Shown piece after piece: positions 25,086-34,210 of a DNA stretch of 64,000 bases. Both the position numbers and the translations under genes were made by a program. The notes beneath the pieces were generated by a model that was not told where the DNA came from, ran no database searches, and saw nothing but the letters and a program-made list of their open reading frames with translations. The DNA comes from Pseudomonas maumuensis. Lineage in GTDB: Bacteria; Pseudomonadota; Gammaproteobacteria; Pseudomonadales; Pseudomonadaceae. The stretch is from NCBI RefSeq assembly GCF_019139675.1, contig NZ_CP077077.1:992001-1056000 (forward strand), written 5' to 3'. Each line of letters starts with the position of its first letter. Within the stretch, counting starts at the first letter, position 1.

Positions 25086-26627
25086 ATGAGTTCCCTGACC
25101 GCGCCTTCCGCCGCGCTGGCCGCCGCCCCTGCGCCGGCCGCCCCCGCGCAGACGGCGTTCGGCCTGCGGGTGGTGGTCGGGCTGTTCGGCGTGTTGCTGG
25201 CGGTGCTATGCGCCGGGCTCAACGAGGCGGTGACCAAAATTTCCCTGAGCGACATCCGTGGCGCCATGGGCATCGGTGCCGACGAAGGCGCCTGGCTGCT
25301 GGCGGTGTACAGCGCAGCTTCGGTCTCGGCCATGGCCTTCGCGCCGTGGCTGGCCACCACCTTCTCGCTGCGCCGCTTCACCATGACCGCCGTTGGCCTG
25401 TTTGCCGTGCTCGGCCTGATCCAACCCTTCGCCCCCAACCTGCACAGCCTGATGTTGCTGCGTGTGCTGCAGGGCTTCGCCTCGGGCGCCTTGCCGCCGA
25501 TGCTGATGAGCGTGGCGCTGCGCTTCCTGCCACCGGGCATCAAGGTCTATGGCCTGGCCTGTTATGCCCTGACCGCCACCTTCGGGCCGAACCTCGGCAC
25601 GCCGCTGGCTGGCCTGTGGACCGAGTACGTCGGCTGGCAGTGGGCGTTCTGGCAGATCATCCTGCCGTCGCTGCTGGCAATCGCCTGTGTCGGCTGGGGC
25701 CTGCCCCAGGATCCGCTGCGCCTGGAGCGCTTCAGGCAACTGGACTGGCGCGGGGTGCTGCTTGGCCTGCCGGCGATCAGTTGCATCGTCCTCGGCCTGT
25801 CGCTGGGCGACCGCTGGGGCTGGTTCGACTCGACGCTGATCTGCTGGCTGCTCGGTGGCGGTGTGCTGTTGCTGGTGCTGTTCATGTACAACGAGTGGTC
25901 CGAGCCATTGCCTTTCTTCCAGTTGCGCATGCTCTCGCGGCGCAACCTGAGCTTCGCCCTGGTGACCCTGGCCGGTGTACTGGTGGTGTTGTCCGGCGTG
26001 GGCAGCATTCCGTCGGCGTATCTGGCGCAGATCCAGGGCTACCGCCCGGCGCAGACCAGCCCGCTGATGATGCTGGTGGCCATGCCGCAGCTGCTCGCCC
26101 TGCCGCTCACCGCGGCGCTGTGCAACATCCGCGCGGTGGACTGCCGTTGGGTGCTGGCGGCGGGCCTGGCGATGCTGGCGGCGTCGTGCGTGGGGAGTAG
26201 CCTGCTGACCTCGCAGTGGATTCGCGGCGACTTCTACCCCTTCTACCTGCTGCAGGTGTTCGGCCAGCCGATGGCGGTGCTGCCCCTGCTGATGCTCTCC
26301 ACCAATGGCATGACCCCGCAGGAAGGTCCGTTCGCCTCCGCCTGGTTCAACACGGTCAAAGGGCTCTCGGCGGTGATCGCCAGCGGCCTGCTCGACGCCC
26401 TCGGCACCCTGCGCCGGCATTTTCATTCCAACCACCTGGTCGACAGCCTGGGCAACGCGCCGCTGATCGACGACAACGCCGCTGGCCTGGCCAAGCGCAT
26501 CCATGAACAGGCCCTGGTGCTGACCTCGGCCGACCTGTACCTGGTGATGGCGGGTATCGCCGTGGCCATGATCTGCCTGATCCCCTTCGTGCCTACCCGG
26601 ATCTTCCCGCCGCGTGCGGTGGCCTGA
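25086..26627 (+). CDS. EmrB-type MFS drug exporter (DHA2 family)
   Basis: This 513-residue proton-driven exporter has 14 predicted membrane helices. Visible marks include the first helices (VVGLFGVLLAVLCAGLNEAV) and TFGPNLGTPLAGLWTEYVGWQWAFW, which corresponds to the antiporter motif C region of DHA2 pumps. An Ala/Pro-rich N-terminal tail (residues 1-25) precedes helix 1. It is first in the EmrB-EmrA-outer-membrane-factor operon and works with the adaptor 27 bp downstream. The substrate is unknown. Confidence 0.9.
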   Translation: MSSLTAPSAALAAAPAPAAPAQTAFGLRVVVGLFGVLLAVLCAGLNEAVTKISLSDIRGAMGIGADEGAWLLAVYSAASVSAMAFAPWLATTFSLRRFTMTAVGLFAVLGLIQPFAPNLHSLMLLRVLQGFASGALPPMLMSVALRFLPPGIKVYGLACYALTATFGPNLGTPLAGLWTEYVGWQWAFWQIILPSLLAIACVGWGLPQDPLRLERFRQLDWRGVLLGLPAISCIVLGLSLGDRWGWFDSTLICWLLGGGVLLLVLFMYNEWSEPLPFFQLRMLSRRNLSFALVTLAGVLVVLSGVGSIPSAYLAQIQGYRPAQTSPLMMLVAMPQLLALPLTAALCNIRAVDCRWVLAAGLAMLAASCVGSSLLTSQWIRGDFYPFYLLQVFGQPMAVLPLLMLSTNGMTPQEGPFASAWFNTVKGLSAVIASGLLDALGTLRRHFHSNHLVDSLGNAPLIDDNAAGLAKRIHEQALVLTSADLYLVMAGIAVAMICLIPFVPTRIFPPRAVA

Positions 26628-26654
26628 AGCCGGGGCTGAATTCGAGATAGAAAG

Positions 26655-27716
26655 ATGACCAACAACCGCAAGACGCTCTTCATCGGCTCGGCACTCGCCG
26701 TGGCCGTGCTCGCCGCCCTGGTCGGCCCCTGGATGTTCGGCAGCGATCATCGCCAGCGCACCAACGACGCCTACGTGGCCGCCGACTACACGGTGGTGGC
26801 GCCGAAGGTGGCGGGCTTCATCAAGGAGGTGCTGGTGGAGGACAACCAGCAGGTGAGTGCCGGCCAGTTGCTGGCGACCATCGATCCGCGCGACTACCAG
26901 GCCGCGCTCGACGCCGCCCAGGCCCAGCTGTTGGTGGCCAGGGCGCAGAGCCTGGATGCCCGCGCCACGCTCGAGCGCCAGGCCTCGCTGATCGCCCAGG
27001 CCGAGGCGGCGGTGAAGGCGGCCCAGGCCGAGGCGGCCTTCGCCGACCACGAGGTGACCCGCTATAGCCGCCTGGCCGAGCAGGGCGCCGGCACCGTGCA
27101 AAATGCCCAGCAGGCGCGCAGCGGCGTCGACCAGGCCCGTGCGCGGCTGGCCAACAGCCAGGCGGCGTTGCTGGCCACGCGCAAGCAGGTGGACATCCTC
27201 AGCGCCCAGGTGGCCAGCGCCGATGGTCAGCTCAAGCGTGCCGAAGCTGGGCTGGAAAAAGCCCGCCTGGACCTGTCCTACACCCGCATCACCGCGCCGG
27301 TCGACGGCATGGTCGGCGAGCGTGCCCTGCGCATCGGCGCTTACGTCAACCCGGGGGCGCGGCTGCTGTCGGTGGTGCCGCTGGAGCGCGCCTATATCGT
27401 CGGCAACTTCCAGGAGACCCAACTGACCCATGTGCAACCGGGGCAACCGGTGAGCATCAGCGTCGATACCTTTTCCGGCGAACAACTCCACGGCCGTGTC
27501 GAGAGTATCGCCCCGGCTACCGGGGTGACCTTCGCCGCCGTGAAGCCAGACAACGCCACCGGCAACTTCACCAAGGTGGTGCAGCGCATTCCGGTGAAGA
27601 TCGTCTTCGATGACGGCCAGCCGCTGTTGGCGCGCCTGCGCGTGGGCATGTCGGTGGAAGCGACCATCGATACCCACGGCGACACGCTGGCCGGCAAAGA
27701 GGTGACTGCGCGATGA
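26655..27716 (+). CDS. EmrA-type membrane-fusion adaptor
   Basis: This 353-residue HlyD-family adaptor has one N-terminal membrane helix (about 8-27), a lipoyl-like domain (VVAPKVAGFIKEVLVEDNQQ), a long Ala/Gln-rich coiled-coil hairpin (about 80-205) and a beta-barrel (TRITAPVDGMVGERALRIGA, IVGNFQETQLTHVQPGQPV). It couples the EmrB-type pump to the outer-membrane factor whose start overlaps its stop (ATGA at 27713-27716). Confidence 0.92.
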   Translation: MTNNRKTLFIGSALAVAVLAALVGPWMFGSDHRQRTNDAYVAADYTVVAPKVAGFIKEVLVEDNQQVSAGQLLATIDPRDYQAALDAAQAQLLVARAQSLDARATLERQASLIAQAEAAVKAAQAEAAFADHEVTRYSRLAEQGAGTVQNAQQARSGVDQARARLANSQAALLATRKQVDILSAQVASADGQLKRAEAGLEKARLDLSYTRITAPVDGMVGERALRIGAYVNPGARLLSVVPLERAYIVGNFQETQLTHVQPGQPVSISVDTFSGEQLHGRVESIAPATGVTFAAVKPDNATGNFTKVVQRIPVKIVFDDGQPLLARLRVGMSVEATIDTHGDTLAGKEVTAR

Positions 27717-29152
27717 GACGCCTGAGCCCTCTGCTGTTGGCCATGATGCTGGCCGGCTGCACCCTCGGCCCGGACTTCCGGCGTCCGGACAGCGAGGCGC
27801 CCAAGGCCTGGGCCGAGCTGCAAGGCCCCGCCGCGGCCAGCCAGCCGGTGGCCGAGCCGCTGGAACTGCGTTGGTGGGACAGTTTCCATGACCCGCGCCT
27901 GAGCGCGCTGATCCAGAAGGTCACCGAGCGCAACCTCGACCTGCGCATGGCCAGTGCCCGTCTGCTGCAAAGCCGCGCCCTGCGCAGCAGCGTGGCGGCG
28001 GACGAGCTGCCGGCGGTGGACGTGAACGCCGGGTACAGCCGTGCGCGCAACAGCGCCGAGGGGCTGAACGACCCGTCCGGCAAGTCTGGCAAGTCGGCGT
28101 ACAACCTCTGGCAAGGCGACCTGGTGGCCGGCTGGGAACTGGACCTGTGGGGGCGTTTGCGCCGCCAGGTCGAGGCCGCCGACGCGAGCGTGGCGGTGGC
28201 GGAGAACGACCGCCGGGGCGTGCTGCTGGCCTTGCTTGCGGAAACCGCCGGCAATTACATCCAGTTGCGTGCCGTGCAGCACACCCTGGACATTACCCAG
28301 GACAACCTCAAGGTCGCCCGCCACAGCCTGAAGTTGTCCGAAGGCCGCCAGGCGGAAGGGGTCGCCACCCGCCTCGACGTAGCCCAGGCCAGCGCCCAGG
28401 TCGCTTCGATCGAGGCGCGCCTGCCGACTCTGGAGGCCCGTCGCGACGACCTGATCAACGCCCTCGGCCTGCTCGCTGCCGAACCGCCACGCAGCCTGCA
28501 GCGTGAGCTGCTGCAAGGCGGCGAGCTGCCCGCGCCGCAGCAGCGTTTCGCCATCGGCGTGCCTTCGGAGCTGGCCGAGCGCCGGCCGGACATTCGCCAG
28601 GCCGAGGCCCGCCTGCATGCCGCCACCGCCAGCATCGGCGTGGCCAAGGCGGACTTCTACCCGAGCATCCGCTTGTCCGGGAGTGTCGGTTTCCAGGCCA
28701 TGCAACTGTCCGATTTCGGTGGTTGGGATTCGCGCCGGTTCGCCTTCGGCCCGCAGCTGTCGCTGCCGATCTTCGAGGGCGGGCGGCTCAAGGGCACCCT
28801 GGCGCTGCGCGAGGCGCAGCAGCAGGAGGCGGCGCTGAACTACCGCAAGGTGGTGCTCGGTGCCTGGCACGAGATCGACGACGTGCTGCGCCTGTACAAC
28901 GCCAGCCAGCTGCGCCGTGATCACCTGGCCGAGGCGGTGCGGCAGAACCGCATCGCCCTGGAGACCGCGCAGCGCCAGTATGTGGAAGGGGCGGTGGACT
29001 TTCTCAACGTGCTGACGGTGCAGGGTGCGCTGCTGGCCAGCGAGGAGCAGTGGATCGACAGTTCGGCGGCGGTGTCGCAGGCGCTGGTGGGGCTGTACAA
29101 GGCGCTGGGCGGGGGCTGGCAAGCGTTCGACGAGACGCCAGTGAAAGTCTGA
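27713..29152 (+). CDS. Outer-membrane efflux lipoprotein of Emr system
   Basis: This 479-residue OprM/NodT-family channel has a lipoprotein signal (LLLAMMLAGC, Cys about 16) and two OEP repeats (LRWWDSFHDPRLSALIQKV, GWELDLWGRLRRQVEAAD, SELAERRPDIRQAEARLHAATASIGVAKADFYP). It closes the EmrB-EmrA-OMF operon and is followed by a REP pair. Confidence 0.92.
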   Translation: MRRLSPLLLAMMLAGCTLGPDFRRPDSEAPKAWAELQGPAAASQPVAEPLELRWWDSFHDPRLSALIQKVTERNLDLRMASARLLQSRALRSSVAADELPAVDVNAGYSRARNSAEGLNDPSGKSGKSAYNLWQGDLVAGWELDLWGRLRRQVEAADASVAVAENDRRGVLLALLAETAGNYIQLRAVQHTLDITQDNLKVARHSLKLSEGRQAEGVATRLDVAQASAQVASIEARLPTLEARRDDLINALGLLAAEPPRSLQRELLQGGELPAPQQRFAIGVPSELAERRPDIRQAEARLHAATASIGVAKADFYPSIRLSGSVGFQAMQLSDFGGWDSRRFAFGPQLSLPIFEGGRLKGTLALREAQQQEAALNYRKVVLGAWHEIDDVLRLYNASQLRRDHLAEAVRQNRIALETAQRQYVEGAVDFLNVLTVQGALLASEEQWIDSSAAVSQALVGLYKALGGGWQAFDETPVKV

Positions 29153-29258
29153 GGGGCTGCTGCGCAGCCCTTTCGCCGGCAAGCCGGCTCCCACAGGGTT
29201 TCGCATGGCTTGATGCTGTGGGAGCCGGCTTGCCGGCGATGGGGCGCAAAGCGCCCCT
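29153..29258. repeat. Inverted REP pair flanked by hairpins
   Basis: Hairpin GGGGCTGC-TGC-GCAGCCC (about 29154-29170) is followed by REP, inverse REP, then GGGGCGC-AAA-GCGCCCC (about 29241-29257), between convergent genes. It probably forms the 3' end of both transcripts. Confidence 0.87.
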
Positions 29259-29260
29259 AG

Positions 29261-30085
29261 TCACAATGGCCGTAACAACCCAAAGCGCTTGCGCAACACC
29301 CAATCCAGCAGCCTTTGCGGCAGCACCCGGGCCATCAACGGCAGCGCCGTGCTGCCATTGCCGATTCGTACCAGCGCCGGCACTGGCGACTTGCGCGTGG
29401 CGGCCAGCAAGCGCTGGGCAAACACCGCCGCCGAAGTCGGTCGGTCCTGCGATGCCCGCGCTCGGGCCTGTACCTGTTCGCGCAACGGCCACCACGGCGA
29501 GTCGCTCGCCAGTACCTGCTCGGCCTGTTGCTGGGCATTGCTGGCGAACTGCGAGGCGATTGCCCCCGGTTGTACTTCCATCACCTGGATACCGAATGGC
29601 GCCAGTTCCAGGCGCAAAGCATCGGTGAGCCCATGCACGGCAGCCTTCGACGCGCAGTACGCGCCGGCGAACGGGGTGACCAGCACGCCCGAGACGCTGC
29701 CGATATTCACCACCAGCCCACGCGAGCGGCGCAGCAGCGGGAACAGCGCGCGGGTCACGCCAACCAGGGCGAAGACGTTGGTTTCGAACTGTTGACGCAT
29801 GGCCTCGACACCGCCGTCGAGCAGCGGGCCCATGGCGCCGTAGCCGGCGTTGTTGATGAGGATATCGAGGCCGCCGTGGCGGTCTTCCAGCTCGTCGGCC
29901 AGGCGGGTCAGTGCCTCGCCGTCATTCACATCCAGTTGCCGTGCGGCAAAGCCGGCGGCGAGCAGGGTGTCGACGTCGTCGGGCTTGCGGGCGGTGGCCC
30001 AGACTTCGTGGCCGGCATCGCGGAAGGCGTCGGCCAGGGCGCGGCCGATGCCGCTGGAACAACCGGTGATGAGGACGGTGGGCAT
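29261..30085 (-). CDS. Short-chain dehydrogenase/reductase
   Basis: This 274-residue classical SDR has cofactor motif TGCSSGIG (residues 7-14), NNAG (about 83-86), catalytic Ser in NIGSVSG and YCASK (Tyr/Lys) at about 145-149. The cofactor preference and substrate cannot be told; the N-terminal ARKPDDV stretch after beta-2 suggests NADP(H). It converges on the Emr operon with a REP pair between. No operon partner is seen. Confidence 0.87.
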   Translation of the reverse strand: MPTVLITGCSSGIGRALADAFRDAGHEVWATARKPDDVDTLLAAGFAARQLDVNDGEALTRLADELEDRHGGLDILINNAGYGAMGPLLDGGVEAMRQQFETNVFALVGVTRALFPLLRRSRGLVVNIGSVSGVLVTPFAGAYCASKAAVHGLTDALRLELAPFGIQVMEVQPGAIASQFASNAQQQAEQVLASDSPWWPLREQVQARARASQDRPTSAAVFAQRLLAATRKSPVPALVRIGNGSTALPLMARVLPQRLLDWVLRKRFGLLRPL

Positions 30086-30126
30086 GGGTAGGCCTTAGGT
30101 CTGGGAGGGTCGTAATACCTGCCCCG

Positions 30127-30219
30127 GCCCTATCGCTGCGGTTCGCCGCTGCGACAAGCCAGCTCCCACAGGGATCACCAAAGCCCCTGTGGGAGCTGGC
30201 TTGCCAGCGATAGGGCCGG
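30127..30219. repeat. REP pair with one interrupted arm
   Basis: An inverse REP is complete at 30187-30213, but its partner reads TATCGCTG, then about 16 unrelated bases, then CAAGCCAGCTCCCACAG. It lies between the SDR gene and the small membrane protein gene. Confidence 0.75.
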
Positions 30220-30232
30220 TACAGGCAATGAA

Positions 30233-30697
30233 TCAATTGGCGAATGTACCTTGCAGATGCTCGGCACGAAACTCCAGGGTCTGCGGCCGATACCCCGAGC
30301 GCAGCGGCGGCACCGGCAGGCAATCGCTCCACTCGACGCCGGGCTGCAATTCGCCGGGGCCGCGATAGCGGGGTGCTGCATAGGTGTTCTCGGCAAGGTT
30401 CACGGTATCGCCGGGGGCATAGGCGGCCACGCGCCAGCGCAGTTCGGTCAGCGGCGCCTTGTTGCCGTTCTTCATGCGCACCTGCAGGGCGCGGTCGGCG
30501 GGGCACTGGTCGGGGGCGTAGCTCAGGCGAATGTCCAGGCGCGCCAGCTGCGAGGCCTCGCGGGTGTCCTGCCAGACCACGCCTAGCGCCACCAGGCCCA
30601 GGCCGCAGACGGCGGCCAGGGAAATCGGCAGGGCCTTGGCGGGGTAGCGCAGCAGCAGGACCAGCCAGGTGAGGATGAGCAGGGCGCCGATGATCAT
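30233..30697 (-). CDS. Small membrane-anchored protein of unknown function
   Basis: I do not recognise a functional family. The 154-residue product has two adjacent N-terminal hydrophobic helices (about 2-17 and 23-43) and then a roughly 110-residue soluble domain with two Cys (CPADRALQVRMKN; WSDCLPVPPLRSGYRPQ) that could be periplasmic and disulfide-bonded. The beta-rich pattern suggests a small Ig-like or sandwich fold. It sits between an SDR gene and the end of the alginate operon, flanked by REP pairs on both sides, and has no coupled neighbour. Confidence 0.7.
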   Translation of the reverse strand: MIIGALLILTWLVLLLRYPAKALPISLAAVCGLGLVALGVVWQDTREASQLARLDIRLSYAPDQCPADRALQVRMKNGNKAPLTELRWRVAAYAPGDTVNLAENTYAAPRYRGPGELQPGVEWSDCLPVPPLRSGYRPQTLEFRAEHLQGTFAN

Positions 30698-30794
30698 GGT
30701 GGGGCAGGCCTTGGTGGCGGGGGTTTGATCATCGTAGCGGGAAATGGGTATTGGCTCAAAAGCGAGAGGGCCTCGCCCTCCTTTCGCCGCTGCC

Positions 30795-30880
30795 CATCGC
30801 CGGCAAGCCGGCTCCCACAGGAATGTACAAAGCCTGTGGGAGCCGGCTTGCCGGCGATGGGCCGCAAAGCGGCCCCGGGG
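30795..30880. repeat. Inverted REP pair with trailing hairpin at alginate operon end
   Basis: Two opposite REP palindromes (30795-30821 and 30834-30858) are followed by GGGCCGC-AAA-GCGGCCC (about 30859-30875), just after the algA stop. It probably stabilises or ends the long alginate mRNA. Confidence 0.88.
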
Positions 30881-30881
30881 C

Positions 30882-32339
30882 TTACTGCGCGATGGTCTTC
30901 ACCGAAACCCCACGCTCCACCGGCGTGGAAGTTCGCCCATACACATCCTCGAAGCGCTCGATATCATCCTCGCCCAGGTAGCTGCCGGACTGCACCTCGA
31001 TGATCTCCAGCGGGATCTTGCCCGGGTTGCGCAGGCGGTGTACCGAGGCGATGGGGATGTAGGTGGACTGGTTCTCGGTGAGCAGGAACACGTTCTCGTC
31101 GCAGGTCACCTCGGCGGTGCCGGACACCACGATCCAGTGCTCGGCGCGGTGGTGGTGCATCTGCAGCGACAGGCTGGCGCCCGGCTTGACGGTGATGTGC
31201 TTGACCTGGAAGCGCCCGCCCATGTCCACCGAGTCGTACGAGCCCCACGGGCGGTAGACCTCCAGGTGATTCTGGGTCTCGGTCCGGCCTTGGGCGTCAA
31301 GGGTGTTGACCAGCTGCTTGACGCCTTGGACCTTGTCCTTGTGGGCGATCATCATGGCGTCCTTGGTCTCGACCACCACGATGTTCTCCAGGCCGATCAC
31401 CGAGACCAGCTTGCCATTGCCATGGATCATGCAGTTGTGGCTGTCCTGCACCACCACGTCGCCCTTGGTGACGTTGCCGTTGTCGTCCTTCTCATGCACG
31501 TCCCACAGCGACGACCAGCAGCCGACGTCGCTCCAGCCGGCCGACAGCGGCACCACGCAGGCGCGCTGGGTCTTCTCCATCACCGCGTAGTCGATGGAGT
31601 TATCCGGGCAGCAGGCGAAGGTGGCTTCGTCGATGCTCAGCACATCGGCGTCTTCCTCGCTGCGCTCGAGGGCCAGCAGGCAGGTGTCGTAGATGTCAGG
31701 ATCGTGCTTTTTCAGCTCCTCGAGGAAGCGGCTGGCGCGGAACAGGAACATGCCGCTGTTCCAGAAGTAGCCGCCGGCGCGGACGAACTCGTTGGCGCGT
31801 TTCTCGTCGGGTTTCTCGACGAACTGCGCGACCCGTGCCACGCCCTCGGGCAGCAGTGCGTCCTGGCTGGAACGGATGTAGCCGTAGCCGGTCTCGGGCT
31901 TGGTCGCCGGCACGCCGAACAGCACCATCTCGCCGCGCTCGGCGGCCACGGTGGCCAGGGCCAGGGCGCGTTGCAGGGCCTTCTGGTCCTCGATCACGTG
32001 GTCGGCCGGGAGCACCAGCATCAGCTCGTCACGGCCTTCGTTGACCAGCTTCATCGCGGTCATGGCCACTGCCGGCGCGGTGTTGCGGCCGAACGGCTCC
32101 ATGAGGATGGCCTGGGTTTCCAGCTTCAGCGCGCCCAGCTGCTCTTGGACGATGAACTTGTGGTCCTTGTTGCAGACCACGATGGGCGTGTCCATGCCAT
32201 CGAACACCAGGCGTTCGATGGTCTGCTGGAACAGCGTGTGTTCGCCGGTCAGGGCCAGGAACTGCTTGGGGAACTGCTTGCGCGACAGAGGCCACAGACG
32301 CGAACCGCTACCACCAGAAAGAATTACCGGGATCATCAT
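30882..32339 (-). CDS. algA: Mannose-1-P guanylyltransferase/mannose-6-P isomerase AlgA
   Basis: This bifunctional enzyme makes mannose-6-P from fructose-6-P and GDP-mannose from mannose-1-P, feeding AlgD. The 485-residue protein has an N-terminal nucleotidyltransferase domain with signature ILSGGSGSRLWPLSRKQFPKQFL (residues 7-29), FVEKPDEKRA, and a C-terminal cupin isomerase domain (GASLSLQMHHHRAEHWIVVSG metal-binding His/Glu). It is the last gene of the alginate operon, 32 bp after algF. Two Met codons in a row make 32336 an equally good start. Confidence 0.96.
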   Translation of the reverse strand: MMIPVILSGGSGSRLWPLSRKQFPKQFLALTGEHTLFQQTIERLVFDGMDTPIVVCNKDHKFIVQEQLGALKLETQAILMEPFGRNTAPAVAMTAMKLVNEGRDELMLVLPADHVIEDQKALQRALALATVAAERGEMVLFGVPATKPETGYGYIRSSQDALLPEGVARVAQFVEKPDEKRANEFVRAGGYFWNSGMFLFRASRFLEELKKHDPDIYDTCLLALERSEEDADVLSIDEATFACCPDNSIDYAVMEKTQRACVVPLSAGWSDVGCWSSLWDVHEKDDNGNVTKGDVVVQDSHNCMIHGNGKLVSVIGLENIVVVETKDAMMIAHKDKVQGVKQLVNTLDAQGRTETQNHLEVYRPWGSYDSVDMGGRFQVKHITVKPGASLSLQMHHHRAEHWIVVSGTAEVTCDENVFLLTENQSTYIPIASVHRLRNPGKIPLEIIEVQSGSYLGEDDIERFEDVYGRTSTPVERGVSVKTIAQ

Positions 32340-32371
32340 GTTTCTCCAATAGTCGTTTAGAGGCAGGGGGA

Positions 32372-33019
32372 TCAGTTGCTAGCCACGGGGCGAGTTACCC
32401 ACACCGGCGACAGGCTGTTGCCGGAACCGGTGACATACAGCACGGCCGCTTCGCCGCGCTCCAGGGCGACGGGCTTGACGTCGCCGACTTTCTTGTCGCC
32501 TGCATACAGGGCAAGGTTGACCTTGACCGGGTTGATTTCACGTTCGCCACGGCCCTTGGCGGCCACCGGCTTGACCACTTCGGTCTTGCCGTCGGCGGTC
32601 TTCAGGGTCAGTTGCTGGTCGCTGAGGTTCTGCACCCGCACCAGGGCTTTCTGCTTGTTCTTGAACGGTGGCTCTTCGATCAGCTGCGGGTTGCCGCCGT
32701 TGTTGTTAACCAAGGTGTAGTACTTGTCGGCGGCCAGCTTGACCGGCACGCTCTTGCCGCCGACCTGGGCGGTGTAGTCGCCGCCGGGCAGGAAGCTGAA
32801 GTCGCTGCTGGCCTGGGCGCCGACCTGCTTGATCTGGGTGTTGCCGACGCTGGCGGCGGTGGGGCTGCTGGCGGCGTTGTACAGGCGCACGAAGGTCGAG
32901 CCCTTCGGCGCACTCGGGCCATAGAGGGCGGCATCGGCGCCGGCGAAGGCCTGCATCGAGGCCAGGGACAGGCCGGCGGCGAGGGTGAGGGCTTTGGCAA
33001 TGGAAGTCTTGGTGGTCAT
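32372..33019 (-). CDS. algF: Alginate O-acetylation protein AlgF
   Basis: This periplasmic protein is needed for O-acetylation of alginate with AlgI, AlgJ and AlgX. The 215-residue product has a signal peptide (about 1-26, ending MQAFA) and two beta-rich domains (ALYGPSAPKGSTFVRLYNA; KVNLALYAGDKKVGDVKPVALERGEAAVLYV). The start is ATG 33019, 20 bp after the algJ stop; the open frame runs back into algJ but is not supported. Confidence 0.94.
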   Translation of the reverse strand: MTTKTSIAKALTLAAGLSLASMQAFAGADAALYGPSAPKGSTFVRLYNAASSPTAASVGNTQIKQVGAQASSDFSFLPGGDYTAQVGGKSVPVKLAADKYYTLVNNNGGNPQLIEEPPFKNKQKALVRVQNLSDQQLTLKTADGKTEVVKPVAAKGRGEREINPVKVNLALYAGDKKVGDVKPVALERGEAAVLYVTGSGNSLSPVWVTRPVASN

Positions 33020-33039
33020 GTGCGTGTTCCTCTCTATCT

Positions 33040-34200
33040 TCAGTGGTCCGTCCGGTTGGACGACAGGGCCAGGTTTTCTTCGGATTTGCGGGAGTTCTTC
33101 AGCTGCGCGATCCACTGCGGATCGAAGGCGCTGAGGTCGTTCTTCATGGGCAGATACCGTTCAGGGAATTCCCACACCACGACCTGTGGCGGGGCATTTT
33201 TGAAAGCGTCGCTTTGCAGGTACTTGAGCATCGGCAGCAACGGCCCGTGGCCGTCTTCGGCGTAGTTGGCGACGTCGCTGCGCAGGGCCTGCTGCAGGGC
33301 GCCGAGGAAGTTCCAGTGCGGGTTGGCGCTGTAGCTGGTGCCTACCAGCGCGACCGGGATGCGGCTGTCGTCGAACAGCGCGTCGCCACCTTCGGCGCCC
33401 TCGGCCTGCACCGGGTGGGTCTTGCGTTGCTGCAGGGTGTCGGGGGTGGGCAGCAGGTTGCTGAACAGCGGGTCCAGCGGCAGGAAGTTGGTCAGGTCGC
33501 CCTTGTACGGCGCGCTGGCGCCGGCCTCGGTGATGTACGCCTGTGGCTCGCCGGTGAGCAGGTGCTGGCGGTCGACGGCTTCGGCCAGCGATTGCGCGAC
33601 CACTTCGGCGCCCATCGGCGTCCAGTGGGTGTCGGTGCGCAGGAACACCTGGCCGCGGGCCTTGGCCTGCTCCAGCGGCGCCAGCAGGTCGGGGGCGAAC
33701 ACATTGGCCTGGCGCGCCTGGGCGTGGAACTGGTTGAACAGGTCGTCGTGCAGGCTGGCCGGCGTCTCCTTGCCGATGTATTCGGAATAGAGCCGGGCCT
33801 TGGCCGGGACGATCGCCAGCACCAGCTGCACGCCCTGGCGTTGCAGTGCGTCACGCACCCCGCGCACCAGTGCCAGGTTGTCCTGCATCTGTTGCTGCGC
33901 GCCGGCGGTGGGGTTGAATTCCTCGTCGGTGAACAGCCACTGGTCGCGGCCCAGCACCACGCCGGGGCGGCCTTCGTTGAACAGCTTGAAGTCCAGCGCG
34001 GCCCACAGGTTGGTGCCGACGCGCTTGATCGGGAACTGCTCGTCGTAGTGGGTTTCGGCGGCCTTGGCCAGCTTGCCGTCGAGCAGGGTCATCTGCCCGG
34101 TGCGGTTGAAGCTTTCCAGCCCGCCGACCGACCATGCGCCCAGCCCGACCAGCAGGCCCATGAACGACAGCGAATAGGTGATGCGAAGTGTCCGGTTCAT
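33040..34200 (-). CDS. algJ: Alginate O-acetyltransferase AlgJ
   Basis: This SGNH-like periplasmic acetyl carrier/transferase is anchored by an N-terminal signal helix (about 8-26). The catalytic motif D190-T-H192-W and Ser289 in GTSYS are present, as in the P. aeruginosa enzyme. The 386 residues match the family length. It lies 10 bp after algI and takes acetyl groups from AlgI toward the polymer. Confidence 0.95.
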   Translation of the reverse strand: MNRTLRITYSLSFMGLLVGLGAWSVGGLESFNRTGQMTLLDGKLAKAAETHYDEQFPIKRVGTNLWAALDFKLFNEGRPGVVLGRDQWLFTDEEFNPTAGAQQQMQDNLALVRGVRDALQRQGVQLVLAIVPAKARLYSEYIGKETPASLHDDLFNQFHAQARQANVFAPDLLAPLEQAKARGQVFLRTDTHWTPMGAEVVAQSLAEAVDRQHLLTGEPQAYITEAGASAPYKGDLTNFLPLDPLFSNLLPTPDTLQQRKTHPVQAEGAEGGDALFDDSRIPVALVGTSYSANPHWNFLGALQQALRSDVANYAEDGHGPLLPMLKYLQSDAFKNAPPQVVVWEFPERYLPMKNDLSAFDPQWIAQLKNSRKSEENLALSSNRTDH

Positions 34201-34210
34201 GATTCAGGCC

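Noticed and set aside
25206..27677. An 823-codon minus-strand frame opposite the Emr genes
   Set aside because: It is antisense to two clear efflux genes, His/Gln/Arg-rich and without recognisable domains.
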